Assembly (NCBI GenBank): GCA_005656395.1
Contig: SRSI01000050.1
Coordinates: 4,827,193 to 4,891,192 of the forward strand
DNA length: 64,000 bases
Origin: Strongyloides papillosus
Lineage: Eukaryota; Nematoda; Chromadorea; Rhabditida; Strongyloididae
Reading direction: 5' to 3'
Position 1 is the stretch's first letter. Every line of letters starts with the position of its first letter. The notes beneath the pieces are model-generated. The model had not been told where the DNA came from. It did not search any database and saw only the letters and a list, made by a program, of their open reading frames with translations. Shown here one piece after another: positions 25,530 through 36,948 of the stretch. The position numbers and the translations under genes were made by a program.

Positions 25530-26568
25530 ATGGATTTCGAATCGTTACCTGATGATTATAAAATTCAAATCTTTAAAAAATTGGACTGGAACAGTGTAAT
25601 GAATACCAGACTTGTATGTAAAAGTTTTTATTTTGCAATTGGAAAAAATATCACCTCTTTTGATAGACCAAAGATACACACATTAGGAGTTTGTTATGAT
25701 ACTCTTAATGATAATAAATTAATGGTAAAGGTTAATTTCGCCAAATACTCCAGTGTAAATAATTACAGAAATAGTACATGGACCACTGTAAGTATATTTT
25801 CATCGATAAGGAGCGATTAATGGAAAAATATTTTAGATTTTCTTTGATAACTTGGTAGAGTATGAATACTTTTTACATACTTTTGACTTCTCCAGGCTTC
25901 TATCTCTTGAATTCCGCAACAAAGGGAAATCCGAATTTGAAAGATCCATCAACGGTAGTTATCTTGGAAGACAATATGTCGAGTGTGTCTACACTGTTTA
26001 TGAACGTGAAACAGAAATTAACAGTTCCTTTGACAAATTCATTCAATTTTTCTCGGGCACTACTAGGGAGGTCGCAAGTATATCATATGAAGTCAAACAT
26101 GCCGATGACCCTATCAATTTCGAATTCCTAAAAAAGAAATCTCTTACTGCATTCGATGCATTTAATGAAGCCAACTCAAGAGCAATTATAAAGAAAGCAG
26201 TCAATAATATTATTACTAATAATCCAAGTCTTCATTACATCCACCTCTCCACAAATGGAGATGGAAATCTCTATAAAGAAGTCACGAAATACGTCTACGA
26301 CCACGAGGCTTTGAATTATTTGAATAGGTGCACCAACAGGAAATTTACATTATTCTTTACCGGGGTTGTTAGTTTCACACCAGTAGATGTAGACTTCTAC
26401 AAGAAGCTTTTCAGTAAAATCATGGTTGGTAATAATACAGAGATAGAAAATGGTGATGAAGATTATGTCTTTGAGACTGCCTTAGAGTGTCCACAATGCA
26501 AAATCAAACATTCAAATTCTGTATTATTTTCACAGTTCATGAAACTTATTGTTGTCTCCTTGAAATAG
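25530..26568 (+). CDS. F-box protein with C-terminal CxxC-H motif (copy 1)
   Basis: Exons 25530-25787 and 25837-26568 with a 49-bp intron; 329 codons. Residues 4-40 form an F-box (LPDDYKIQIFKKLDWNSVMN.RLVCKSF), the motif that binds Skp1 in SCF ubiquitin ligases. The remainder is a family-specific domain, probably for substrate recognition, that ends in CPQCKIKH (Cys-x2-Cys-x3-His). The intron falls at the same place as in the other F-box genes of this cluster. A trans-splice-like acceptor ttattttag precedes the ATG. I infer an SCF substrate receptor; the target is unknown. Confidence 0.8.
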
Positions 26569-26933
26569 TGGATTAATTTTTTAAATTTTAATAATATTTC
26601 TTCAATGTTATTTGTCTAATTTGCTCATTTATATTTTTGCTGATATTTTTGAAATAAAATGCTTACCATATCTTATTATCGCTGTAACGTGTGAATTAAA
26701 AAAAATATGATGAAGTATGTATTAAAGGTCATAAAATTAGATGACGCGATGGTTTGAACGTCTAAGGAGAACATTAGTAAAACGAATTGAACATTGGACT
26801 TTTAATACATTGCGTTGATAAACTACCTATCACATATCCAATTTCTTAATATGTGTGTCTAATTATTACATAGTAGACAAAAAGAAAGGTGCTTTTCGTT
26901 TGATTTGATTTTATATTATTTCGCAATACTAAG
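26569..26933. other. Spacer between F-box copies 1 and 2
   Basis: A+T-rich, no gene seen. Just before the next ATG, the string ttatattatttcgc aligns with the acceptor ttatattatttcag of the F-box gene at 38492-39472, so the usual CAG is lost here; an AG directly before the ATG (ctaag) might substitute. Confidence 0.4.
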
Positions 26934-28019
26934 ATGACTGCTCCTGATGATTTATCAATTCTACCAGACCATTTATGGGTTAATATTTTCAAATACATTG
27001 GTTGGAAGGATCTTGTCAATGTTAGACTTACATGTAAGAAATTTGATGTTATTGTCCACAACAAGGACCGTTATATGCAAAAAGCGAAATTATGCTTTCT
27101 CGATGTTAATTTTTTACCACATTTGAATTCTGAAGAGGAGATCAGAATTACGTATAAAATATGCAATGAAAGTTATGGACATAATTGTGTTCATCATGAC
27201 AGAGTTGGAAAGAAATCGGTAAGTTTCTGTGTTAAAAAAATTATTCTTCAATAGTTCGTTGTTTTTTAGCTTTGTTATACGAATCTTGAGGACTATAGAA
27301 ATTTCCTTAGAGGCTGTGATTATACAAAACTCTATCAATTATCTTTTGGCCTCTACAAAGATACAAATGCATTAAAACTCTTCAACGAATATTACACCCC
27401 TGGTGATGGTCTTAAGTATGTTTTTCTTGAGGACTACTGTGATAGAGTTAGGAAGGATCCAATTGAGATATTAAATTTCATCTCCAATATAAGAGATACC
27501 GAATATATGAATATAACATTGAATTTTGAGAATGAAAATTTGCCAAAAGATTTCAAGTTCCCTGCCATGCGGTCATTAAAGAAGTTCTGTCTCTTTGAAA
27601 ATAATGGAACCAACTTTGTTACTCCTGAAATGACTACCCATCTCATCCACAACAGCAAAGATGGATGTGTTTTCAATTTAAACTTAAATAATGAAAATCT
27701 TTATGAAGATATTGCTGAATCTCTCTTTAGAAGATGTCCATCACGTTATGCAAACGGTTGTAGATGCAGATCTTACACTCTCAGATTTTATAGAAGATCT
27801 CCATTCACAGATGCTGATAGAAGATTTTACGACAATCATTTCGTTAGAAACAATTATTTCCATCTCTACTATGCAGATGAGCAATTTTCACAGTACAATT
27901 TTGTTGGTTCCAAAGAGTGTTACAGATGCCATATGGATTATTATCAAAGTTACAACATTCGTTCAACTTTCACCTACTTATATGACTGTTGGAATGAAAT
28001 TCTATTTCTCAGAAATTAA
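26934..28019 (+). CDS. F-box protein (copy 2)
   Basis: Exons 26934-27218 and 27270-28019 with a 51-bp intron; 344 codons. The F-box is at about residues 8-45 (LPDHLWVNIFKYIGWKDLVNVRLTCKKF). The second exon is closest to copy 3 (28438-29463): both carry TEYM.....F.N...PK.F.FP.M.SL followed by an NGT.F.T.E motif. The C-terminal motif is CYRCHMDYY, so the His of the Cys-x2-Cys-x3-His pattern is Tyr here. It probably belongs to SCF complexes like its neighbours, but any metal-binding role of the motif would be weakened. Confidence 0.78.
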
Positions 28020-28437
28020 TAAAATATCTAAATTCTAGTCTTTAATTGTCTGTTGTTAATAAATTTATTTGTTTTGATATAATTATAGTATACTCAATAA
28101 AATTTAATTTAATTTCCCTTATCCTTTGTATTATATCGAGTGTTCTCTTTTTTATCGAAGTGATGTAATATTGAATTGGTGAATCAATATAATATATGAT
28201 GTAAAGGTCACTATTGCTCATGAGAGAATTACCTTTTTTCTAGTGTCTTTATCAATGTACTATACATTTATACGATGGAAGCAATAGCGTTTTTAGATCT
28301 TTTTCAATATAATTTTTTTAATTGGTATTAACTGTACGATTTAAACCATAAGGTTAACAGATTATCATTAACCCTAGTGTATAATTTATTTCATTTAATT
28401 ATTTTATAAGTTTTTATATAACTAATTTTATGAGGTT
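28020..28437. other. Spacer between F-box copies 2 and 3
   Basis: A+T-rich with no gene seen. A putative AATAAA signal lies at about 28058. No clear match to the NADAR-like gene. Confidence 0.4.
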
Positions 28438-29463
28438 ATGGAGCTTTTATCGCTACCTAAGCATCTTCAGCTTGATATCTTTAGCAATGTTGACTGGAAA
28501 AGCATCATAAATGTGAAGTCAGTTTGTAAGGAACTAAATATTTTGATTGAACAAAATATTCAGCGTCTACAGAGACCAAAAATATACTTTATGGATATTG
28601 ATTATGGAAGACAGATTAATAGTTCAAGTGAAATCATCGTATCATATGCAATCTGCAGGGATGAACAAGAAAATGGTACGAATTACAATTTCAGGAGAGA
28701 GACAAAAAAGGTTAGTTTCTTTTTAATCATTTAAAACTATATTAATTTTTAGATTTTTTTCTCAAACTTGAATAGTTACGAAGATTTTCTCAGGAAAAAT
28801 GATTTTTCGAGATTGAATCAACTTTGCTTTGACATTGATAAGAATACAGAAGTCGTTAGATTGTTTAACAACTACTTTAATGGAGGAGAACACCTCAAAG
28901 ATGTAAATTTCTACGATTATGGTGGTGAAGAAAGAAGAGATGCTAATGATGTATTGGAGTTCATACATAAGACAAGAAATACCGAATACATGAGCTTGGT
29001 ACTAAATTTTCCTAATCAAGAAATGCCAAAAAACTTTGTGTTTCCCGTAATGAACTCTCTCAATCGGTTGTATATTGAAGAAAAAAATGGGACAAAATTC
29101 ATGACTAAAGAAATAATGAGGGGTATAATCAATAATAGTGGTGATAATTTTGCTCTTGCTATCTCATTCCAAGATGAAGGTATTTACTCAGATGTTGCAG
29201 GGTATTTCATTCGCAAAGTATCTACATCAATGGACTATAAATGTATAGGTGAATCATCAACTCCACGTGTGATATTTTATGTAACGAAACCTTTGTCTTT
29301 TGGTGATGTACGGTTTTTTAGAAGTCTATTTGAAAGGTATTATTTTATTTTTAATCATACTTTTTTCTCAAGTACAGAACATGAATTTACTGGTCATAAA
29401 GAATGCCATTGGTGTGGGAGTTATCATGCTGTTAAGTTTTATTTTGATTCTTTTTTTGATTAA
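28438..29463 (+). CDS. F-box protein with C-terminal CxxC-H motif (copy 3)
   Basis: Exons 28438-28710 and 28753-29463 with a 42-bp intron; 327 codons. The F-box is at residues 3-40 (LSLPKHLQLDIFSNVDWKSIINVKSVCKEL). The C-terminal domain ends in CHWCGSYH, keeping the Cys-x2-Cys-x3-His pattern. It is closest to copy 2 at 26934-28019. The first ATG is preceded by atgag rather than the usual TTTCAG, so how its mRNA 5' end forms is unclear. Inferred role: SCF substrate receptor, target unknown. Confidence 0.78.
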
Positions 29464-29694
29464 TTTTTAACAAAAATAATTAGTCTTATTTTCTTATCAA
29501 AGTATAATTGTTTTATCTTTTTTTGATATATTTTTTTACCAACTTATTTTGATATTGTTAGAAATGAATAAAAATTTAAAAAGAATGATTATTTTCTATG
29601 CAAAAATGAATATTATCGCTCTTTATTCAGATTTTGAATAAATTTAACAACATTTAATCACCAAAAAAAGCAATGTTTCTTCACCTTTTCACAA

Positions 29695-30867
29695 ATGAGA
29701 CTTTTTCATACACTCAAATTTTCAATTGTCTTCCAAATATTAACTTTATTAGGGAGTATCTCGGGAGATTATTTACCATTAATTGGATCTTTACAATCAA
29801 TAAAAAAAATTCCTGATAAATTGTCCTACTATCAATTAATTAAAAATGACGAAAGTAATACAGAATTTGGTTTTAAATGTCTACCTGAACCAGGTCGCAA
29901 TTTGCAAACAATATTACCTCCTTCAGAATTCGTGGTAAAGTACACAAAGCCATCTCAAGAAATAGTCAACGTGCTTAATGCTAGATTTTCAAGTGATAGT
30001 TTATATGGTTTCGGGATGTATAGATGTGTGCATTCTAGTGGAATAGGAACTAATGAAATATACTATTTGCCTGTGTCTTCATACAAAATAAACTTTAATA
30101 AAGTAAATGTTACTTTAGAGAACAAACCTAATTGTAAAATGAATTACTACTTTGCACAACTAGTAAAAGTATCTGTTAATGTCAATGGAATTGAAGAATA
30201 TAGTAACAAGTCGAACAAGCATTCTTTGACAATACTAACTATATCAAATCAAAATTTTGATATCGTTAACCAAGAAACTGTCTATTTTAAAAATTATAAC
30301 TATTCAGCTGATATAACAGTAACATGTACTTATAAATTAAAAGACTTCAATATAGTCGATGATAAATTTGAGACCAACCAAATATTCACATACAAGAAAT
30401 CAAATGTTACTTCTGGTAAAGAAATTATTAACAAAACGTCTAAACAAACTTTTACTAAAGTTGAGAAAACATCACCAATACCAATTATAATAGCTTTCGT
30501 AGTTATTGTCATTGCACTTGTCATAACAGCTATTGTGATTGCAGTTATAGTAAGAGTAAAGAGAAGAAGAAGAAGAAGACGTCAGCTCGAAGAAAGTGCA
30601 TTGTCTGCAGCACAGTCAGGATCATCTAGTCAATATTCCTCCTCAAGTACCGCAGGATCATCCTCTTATACATCAAAATCCAAGCAAAAAAAAGGATCAA
30701 AAACGGGATCAAAAACAGGATCGAAGACGGGATCAATGACAGAATCAAGATCAGGGTCAAAATCTGGATCAAAATCTGGAGCAGATCCAAATGCTCGTCA
30801 ACCCGTAAGAACATTCCAATCATTTGATGGATCATTAAGTGGTACCTCACCAAATAATAAAAAATAA
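29695..30867 (+). CDS. Orphan type I membrane protein at the centre of the cluster
   Basis: A single exon of 390 codons. A signal peptide (about residues 1-24) leads into an extracellular region of about 240 residues with several Cys and N-glycosylation sequons. A single transmembrane helix follows at about residues 262-286 (IPIIIAFVVIVIALVITAI...), then the stop-transfer string VKRRRRRRR. The cytoplasmic tail is low complexity: Ser-rich, then repeats of Gly-Ser-Lys-Thr from 12-base DNA repeats at about 30690-30785. I recognise no family. It is the only non-F-box intact gene between the two arms and lies close to the point where gene orientation flips. Confidence 0.7.
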   Translation: MRLFHTLKFSIVFQILTLLGSISGDYLPLIGSLQSIKKIPDKLSYYQLIKNDESNTEFGFKCLPEPGRNLQTILPPSEFVVKYTKPSQEIVNVLNARFSSDSLYGFGMYRCVHSSGIGTNEIYYLPVSSYKINFNKVNVTLENKPNCKMNYYFAQLVKVSVNVNGIEEYSNKSNKHSLTILTISNQNFDIVNQETVYFKNYNYSADITVTCTYKLKDFNIVDDKFETNQIFTYKKSNVTSGKEIINKTSKQTFTKVEKTSPIPIIIAFVVIVIALVITAIVIAVIVRVKRRRRRRRQLEESALSAAQSGSSSQYSSSSTAGSSSYTSKSKQKKGSKTGSKTGSKTGSMTESRSGSKSGSKSGADPNARQPVRTFQSFDGSLSGTSPNNKK

Positions 30868-31145
30868 AGATAAAAATAATTGATGCAATCTTTGGTAATG
30901 CTTCATATCTGAAAGTAGTTAAATTATAAAAATATTATCAATAAATAAATTGATATTAAATATAACCTATTATCTTTCCATTTATTGTACAATGTTTTTT
31001 ATCTTTAATTATAGCAATAAAAATATAGGTATTCAATTTTATTTTATTAATTTTAATAGTGACAAAAAAAAGGAAATATTAAATTGAAAAATTAATTATT
31101 AGAAATATAAAGATATTTGAATATTTAGAAATAAAATCGAGCTTG
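30868..31145. other. Convergent spacer at the centre of the mirror-image cluster
   Basis: A+T-rich sequence between the last + strand gene and the first - strand F-box gene. A tattatctttcca...tgtacaatgttttttatcttt string near 30967-31015 recurs after each minus-strand F-box gene (near 32540, 34090, 36778 and 38330), so the 3' flank of the F-box unit reaches to about 30880. Confidence 0.5.
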
Positions 31146-32135
31146 TTAAAGTATATGAATATGGAATGCTCTAAAAGATTTTTCATAGAGAATAAAATTT
31201 TTATGTTGTGTACGGCATCTTGAGCAATTGATAGAATTGAGAATATAATATCTTTCAAGATTGTCTTCTACGATTAAATCGTTTCCAAATTTTATTTTAT
31301 CAAACAGTTTTCTATAAAATTCCTTCTCCAAACCGTCAAATTTATCAGATCCAAAGAAACATAATTTAAACTGCTTACCATCGCATCTATTTTCAATATT
31401 TAGAAATCCAAGCTCGCAAAGATGGTTCGTAATATGAATGAAAATGGGCTCAGTAGTATCACTTGAAGCATTTTGATACTCTAACATTGGATCACCAGTG
31501 ATAATATCCATTATAACTTTCTTTATAACTAAATGTGAGCCACCTTTTTTAAAAAGACCCATTTTTCTAAGGGACTCCTTTCTAAGAACTTTACCACTAT
31601 AAGGTATTCCAAGGTTTTTGGTGCTCGATATTGAAACATTCAGACGTGTAGAGAAAAGTGTTCCATTTGACAGTGAAATAGTAAAATCATATCTAGAAAT
31701 GTTTCCAATAATGAAACTACTATCATATACCATTATGATTCCACCATTCTCGATATCAAGGAGAATAAGCTCCTTGATTTTAGTCAAGTCTCTATCCTTT
31801 AAAAAGTTTTCATACTCGGAATCATTGCTGAATTCAACCTAAAAATAAATTTTTTACTCATTATTTCATAATATTAAAAATAAACTCACATGTTTTAGAG
31901 CTCCATGCGTCAATAAATTTTCAGTACGCTTAAAATCATAGTCAACACCCAATATTTTGTTATCACCATAACATACTTTTAGACAATCAATTTTTGGTCT
32001 ATCTAACTTTTCTATATTACTAACAACTGTGAGGTAGAAGTTTTTACAAACAAGCTTAAGGTTGTTAGAATCCTTCCAATGTAATTTTTTAAAAATTTGG
32101 AGCTTGAAATCTTCTGGTAAGCTAATGAAATCCAT
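31146..32135 (-). CDS. F-box protein with C-terminal CxxC-H motif (copy 4)
   Basis: Minus-strand exons 32135-31890 and 31838-31146 with a 51-bp intron; 312 codons. The start is MDFISLP: a TTTCAG acceptor lies exactly 9 bases before this ATG, as in the sister copies, so upstream in-frame codons are not used. The F-box is at residues 4-42 (LPEDFKLQIFKKLHWKDSNNLKLVCKNF). Conserved second-exon motifs are IPY.GK.LRKESLRKMGLF and M.DIITGDPMLEY. The C-terminal motif is CSRCRTQH. This and the five copies to its right form a close subgroup. Confidence 0.82.
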
Positions 32136-32297
32136 AGTTGGATTCTGAAATGACATAAACAAAGATTAGCACACTTTTTTAAATTTATCTTTGCTACAAT
32201 CAAAAAAAGACTATAATAAAAGGAGAATTGGAATAAAGATGAAAAGATTTCAACATAAAATCGTTGTAATACAAATTACAATATTTTAAACATTGTC

Positions 32298-32470
32298 TTA
32301 ACACCATTCATTCTCATCAAGATACACTCTGACTGACATTACAATAACTACTTGAATATTTTTTCTAGAAAAAATTCCTTAGAAAATTGGAGGTTACCAA
32401 AGTCACTAGAATTGGAATCTTGAATACTCTTATACCAGTGTTTTCTTAAGGACACGTCTGAAAATTTCCA
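32298..32470 (-). pseudogene. Remnant of the NADAR-like gene, 3' end (fragment 1)
   Basis: About 170 bases align with the 3' coding end of the NADAR-like gene (42121-42290): accattcattctc, gacattacaataac, ggttaccaaagtca and ggaatcttga.tac are recognisable. Frames are broken and the rest of the gene is missing. It lies directly upstream of the F-box gene to its left, the place the intact NADAR-like gene has relative to its F-box neighbour. The remaining spacer on both sides is non-coding. Confidence 0.7.
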
Positions 32471-32712
32471 AAGCTTTATAATTAAAAGTAATTGAATTAT
32501 AAATATATGATCTACAAATAAATTGATATTATTATAACACATTATCTTTCAATTTTTTGTACAATGTTTTTTATCTTAAGTTATACAATAAAAATACAAA
32601 TATTAGATTTTATTTGAATCTAGAAACTAGCAAAAAAGAGGAGAAATAAAATTGATATATTAATTATTAAACTTGTAAAATAAATTACACATCACAGACA
32701 AAATTAAATTTG

Positions 32713-33691
32713 TTAACTTATGCCAATAAATATATTTTTTTGATAGTCTATAAAATTCGTGTGTTTTCTACTACACTTTGAACAGTTCAAAGAAACCAGG
32801 CGGGGATAGTCTGTAATATCTAAATCTTTCACTGAATTAATGCTCAATTTTATTTTATCATACAATTCTCTATAAAAATTTTCCTCCAATACACCAGATT
32901 CACCTTCCCAATCGATTCCGAGTATAAATCCCTCAGTACCGCATCTATTCTTAAAATCAAGAAAGCCAAGTTCACAGAGTTGATCCGCAATTTGAATGGA
33001 AATATGTCTACTAGAAGCAGTTAAAATGTTTCCATACTCCAACATGGGATCACCAGTAATGATGTCCATTGTAATTTTCTTTATAATTGAATGTGATCCA
33101 TCTTTTGCAAAAAGACCAAATTTTCTAAGAGACTCCTTTCTAAGAAGATTACCATTATAAGGTATTCTAAGGTTATAAAACCTGGAAATCATAATTTGAA
33201 GAATTTTTGACGTTCTGTTTGACAAAGAGATGTAATAATGAGGAAAAAGACGAATGTTCCCATTAATGAACCTAATATCCTTTACATCTATTATTTCACC
33301 ACTCGTGAAATTTTCCAAAACAAGTCTTTTGAGTCCCGTGAAATCTTTGTCTTTTAAAAAGATTTCATACTCAAGGTCATCATTAAAATCAATCTTAAAT
33401 TAAATTTTTTATTCATTTCTTTCTTAAAGTTAAAAATAAACTTACATGATGTGGAACCATATGTCCCTCGATAATTTCAAAGTACATTGGACTATAGTCA
33501 GCTCCAAATATTTTATTTTCATCATAAAAAATTTTTAAATATTCTACTCTTGGTCTGTCCAATTTTTCTATATTTTTTACAACCGTTAAGTAGAACTTTC
33601 TGCAGACAAGCTTAAAATTATTTAAATCCCTCCAATTTAATTTTTTTAAAATTGGAAGCTTAAATTGATCCGGCAAACTAACGAAATCCAT
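32713..33691 (-). CDS. F-box protein with C-terminal CxxC-H motif (copy 5)
   Basis: Minus-strand exons 33691-33446 and 33393-32713 with a 52-bp intron; 308 codons. Start at MDFVSLP with TTTCAG 9 bases upstream. F-box at residues 4-42 (LPDQFKLPILKKLNWRDLNNFKLVCRKF). The second exon carries the SGEIIDVKD, SNRTSKIL, IPYNGNLLRKESLRKFGLF and MDIITGDPMLEY motifs of the subgroup and the closing CSKCSRKH. First-exon length (82 codons) is identical to copies 4, 6 and 7. Confidence 0.82.
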
Positions 33692-33850
33692 AGTGTGCTT
33701 CTGAAATAACATAAAAAATATTAATACAGTTTTTAAATTTAACATTTATTAGAATAAAAAAAGACTACAATTAAAGAAATGGGATAACTTTAAAAAGACA
33801 TCAGAATATAATCGCTACAAGAAAAAAAAATTTCATTGAAATCAATTAAT

Positions 33851-34024
33851 TTAATACTATTCATTCTTTTGAAGACGTTTTTTAACCAACATAACAACGA
33901 CGCCTTGAATGTTTTTCCAATAGAGATTATTGGAAAAAGAAAGTTGAAGGTTACCAAAGTCATTAATAATTGGAATCTTGACTACTCTATTACTGTTTTC
34001 TTGAGGTCACATCTGGAGACTTCA
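33851..34024 (-). pseudogene. Remnant of the NADAR-like gene, 3' end (fragment 2)
   Basis: Aligns with the same 3' portion as fragment 1 (attcattc, aacaacgacgccttgaatg, gttgaaggttaccaaagtcatta, attggaatcttgacta). It has no intact frame. It lies between F-box copies 5 and 6, in the spacer upstream of copy 5. Confidence 0.7.
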
Positions 34025-34259
34025 GTGTTTCATAAATAAAAGTAATCGACTTATAAGATATTATCAATAAATAGGTATTATTACAACATATTATCCTCCT
34101 ATTTACTGTACAATGTTTTTTATATTTAATTATGGCAGCAAAAATGCGGATTCTAAATTTCATCTTAACCTAGAAACTAGTAGAAAAAAGGAGAAAAAAA
34201 ATTGATATATTAATTACTAAACTTATGAAATGTATTCGCAAGTATAGATAGAATCAAAA

Positions 34260-35230
34260 TTATTGATGCAACCAAATATCGATATCTTTTTGAAATTCAT
34301 CATAGACTATATAATTTATGTGGCTTCCTCCACATTTTGAACATTCCATAAAAACCTCTTTTTCATATTCCCCAGAAACAAAATTTTCTATTGAATCATT
34401 GCCAAATCTTGTTTCAAACAATTTTTTATAAAACCTTTCTTGCGTTACAACAAGTCCACCACGCCGACGGATGCTAAACTCAAATTCCTCAATAACACAT
34501 CTATAATCACAGACATGATCCATAATTTGAGCGTAAACAGGTTTGGTAACAACAGTTGAAGTATTTCCATACTTCGCCATGGGACTATCAGCAATGACGT
34601 CCATTGTAATTTGTTTCATTATCAAATAAAGTCCATCTTCTTCAAAAAGACCCATTTTTGCAAGAGATTCCTTCTTAAGAAGAATACCATTATATGGTAT
34701 TCTAAATTCTTTGGCCCTCGAAACAGTAATTTGAAGAGATTCCGACGTTGTATCTCTTAAAGACATTTCAGAAAAATAATTATCAGAATCAGGAGCTTCA
34801 TCCATATAGTCGTTAGTATTTACTACAATCATTACCTTACCACCATCGATGTTTTCAAAAACGAGACTTTTGATCCCAGTGAAATCTTTATCCTTTAGAA
34901 AATCTTCATACTCATGATTATTACTAAAATCAGCCTTAAAAAAATTTTTATTCATTTACTTCTTAAATTTAAAAATAAACTTACATGATGTGGAGGCATA
35001 TCTTCTATAAGAACTTCAAAGCACTTTGAACTATATTCTACTCTATATATTTCCCATTCATCAAAAACAATTTTTAGATATTCTACTTTCGGTTTGTCCA
35101 GTTTCTCTATATTTTTTACAATCGTCAAGTAGAAGTCTCTACATACGAGCTTAAGATTGTTTACATCCTCCCAATGTAATTCTTTAAGAATTCGGAGCTG
35201 GAGTACATCTGGCAGACTAAAGAACTCCAT
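34260..35230 (-). CDS. F-box protein with C-terminal CxxC-H motif (copy 6)
   Basis: Minus-strand exons 35230-34985 and 34934-34260 with a 50-bp intron; 306 codons. The F-box is at residues 4-42 (LPDVLQLRILKELHWEDVNNLKLVCRDF). The C-terminal motif is CSKCGGSH. It differs from its sisters in one possibly important respect: the splice acceptor 9 bases before the start reads TTCAA instead of TTCAG, so it may be trans-spliced elsewhere or poorly. The coding frame itself is intact. Confidence 0.8.
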
Positions 35231-35380
35231 AATAGGTTTTTGAAGTAGCAACAAAATATTAGTACGGTTATTACAATTTATTAGGATCAAAAAAAGATTA
35301 CAATAAGAGAAATAAAATGACTTTAAAACAACGTAAAAATATAGTTGTTACAAGAAAAAATACAAATTCATCAAAATAAC

Positions 35381-35549
35381 TTTAATACCATTCATTCTCT
35401 CCCAGATATTGTATAACATCACAATAAAACCTTGGACATTTTTTCAAGTACACATTCTTTGTAAATGTTGAAGGTTATCAAAATCATTGATATTTGGAAT
35501 TTGTACTACTCTATTAATGTCTTCATAAAGCCACGTCTGGAGACTTTCA
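35381..35549 (-). pseudogene. Remnant of the NADAR-like gene, 3' end (fragment 3)
   Basis: Recognisable strings are accattcattctct, agatattgt, acattacaataaaacc-like catcacaataaaacc, gttgaaggttatcaaaatcattga and ggaatttgtactactctatta. The frames are broken. It lies between F-box copies 6 and 7, beside the foldback element. Confidence 0.7.
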
Positions 35550-35622
35550 ATGCTTCATAAATAAAAGTAGTTGAATTATAAAAATATTATCAATAAATTA
35601 ATTGTTATTCTATAACATGTTA

Positions 35623-36771
35623 GAACCCCAGAATTTAAGAGTTATCTACATCAAATTTGCTACATCTTTGTAAAATTTGCTACATCTTATGACATTTTGC
35701 GCCATCTTTTTAACCAATTTGCGCTATCTTTGTCACTTTTGCTACATCTTTTTGACCAATTTGCGCTATCTTTGTCACTTTTGCTACATCTTTTTGACCA
35801 ATTTGCGCTATCTTTGTCACTTTTGCTACATCTTTTTGACCAATTTGCGCTATCTTTGTCACTTTTGCTACATCTTTTTGACCAATTTGCGCTATCTTTG
35901 TCACTTTTGCTACATCTTTTTGACCAATTTGCGCTATCTTTGTCACTTTTGCTACATCTTTTTGACCAATTTGCGCCATCTTTGTCACTTTTGCTACATC
36001 TTTTTGACCAATTTGCGCCATCTTTGTCATTTTTGCTACATCTTTTTGACCAATTTGCGCCATCTTTATACATTTTTGCTACATCTTTTTGACCAATTTG
36101 CGCCATCTTTATACATTTGCGCCATGTTTTTTACCAATTTTCGCCATCTTTGTATATTTTGCGCCATCTTAGTACATTTTTGCGACATCTTTTTTCAGAC
36201 GGTAGACATTCGCTTGTCCATGGTTACTCATATTTTTTTCCTTTTTTTAATACCATTTCGCTTGATCATAGATGACCATGGGCAAGCTGATTTCCATTGT
36301 CTCTTCTTTAATTTAATTAGGGTAGGGGTTACTGTAAAGTGCGTTGCCATGTGTGAACTGAATACAATGGAATAATCAAAAAATAAGTTAATAAAAAATA
36401 AAAAAGAATGCTTTTTCGTTTGACCATATTATGTATGTTTCTTAAAAAAACCATTTTTGTTACCCAATGGACAAGCGAAAGTCACTTTTTCCAATTCAAT
36501 TCCACTTTATTTTAATAATATTATTTTACTGTTTAACATACCTAAATTATGTTGAAGAATAATTTATTTGGTATGAAAAATACATGTCGCAAAAATGTAC
36601 TAAGATGGCGCAAAATGTACAAAGATGGCGCAAATTAGTCAGAAAGATGTAGCAAAAGTGAAAAAGATGGCGCAAATTGGTCAAAAAGATGTAGCAAAAG
36701 TGACAAAGATAGCGCAAATTTTACAAAGATGTAGCATATTTAATGTAGTTGACTGTTAAATTCCATTTTCC
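35623..36771. mobile_element. Foldback (MITE-like) element made of 42-bp repeats, with 9-bp target duplication
   Basis: The element is flanked by direct copies of aacatgtta at 35614-35622 and 36772-36780. The left end (35623-35690) and the right end (36705-36771) are inverted copies of each other: both carry aatttaa.agt..., then gctacatctttgtaaaat. Inside, the left arm is a tandem array of a 42-bp unit (tgctacatctttttgaccaa followed by tttgcgcYatctttgtcact), about nine to ten copies from 35700 to 36115. The right arm has about two inverted copies at 36600-36730. Inner inverted repeats (cgcttgtccat at about 36198, and its inverse near 36468) bound a unique core. There is no transposase. A 9-bp duplication would fit a Mutator-like relative. 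Open frames inside the array are artefacts of the 42-bp (14-codon) period. Confidence 0.85.
35700..36130. repeat. 42-bp tandem repeat array (left arm of the foldback element)
   Basis: About nine to ten head-to-tail units alternating two half-motifs, gctacatctttttgacca and tttgcgctatctttgtcact. Units at the right end change to gcgccatc and ttatacattt, so sequence drifts along the array. Because 42 is divisible by three and the unit lacks stops in several frames, long but meaningless frames exist on both strands. Confidence 0.9.
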
Positions 36772-36948
36772 AACATGTTATCTTTCAATTTTTTTGTACA
36801 ATGTTTTATATCCTAAAATATTGCAATAAAAATACAAATATTAGATTTTATTTGAATCAAGAAACTATTAAAAAAGAGGAGAAATAAATTTGATCTATTA
36901 ATTATTAGACTTATGAAATATATTACACAACTATAAATAAAATTAAAT

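Noticed and set aside
35677..36375. Long open frames on both strands across the 42-bp repeat array, up to 232 codons
   Set aside because: The repeat period is a multiple of three, so any stop-free frame of one unit stays open through the array. Three or more frames are open at once, the peptides are pure 14-residue repeats, and the array is part of a non-coding foldback element.
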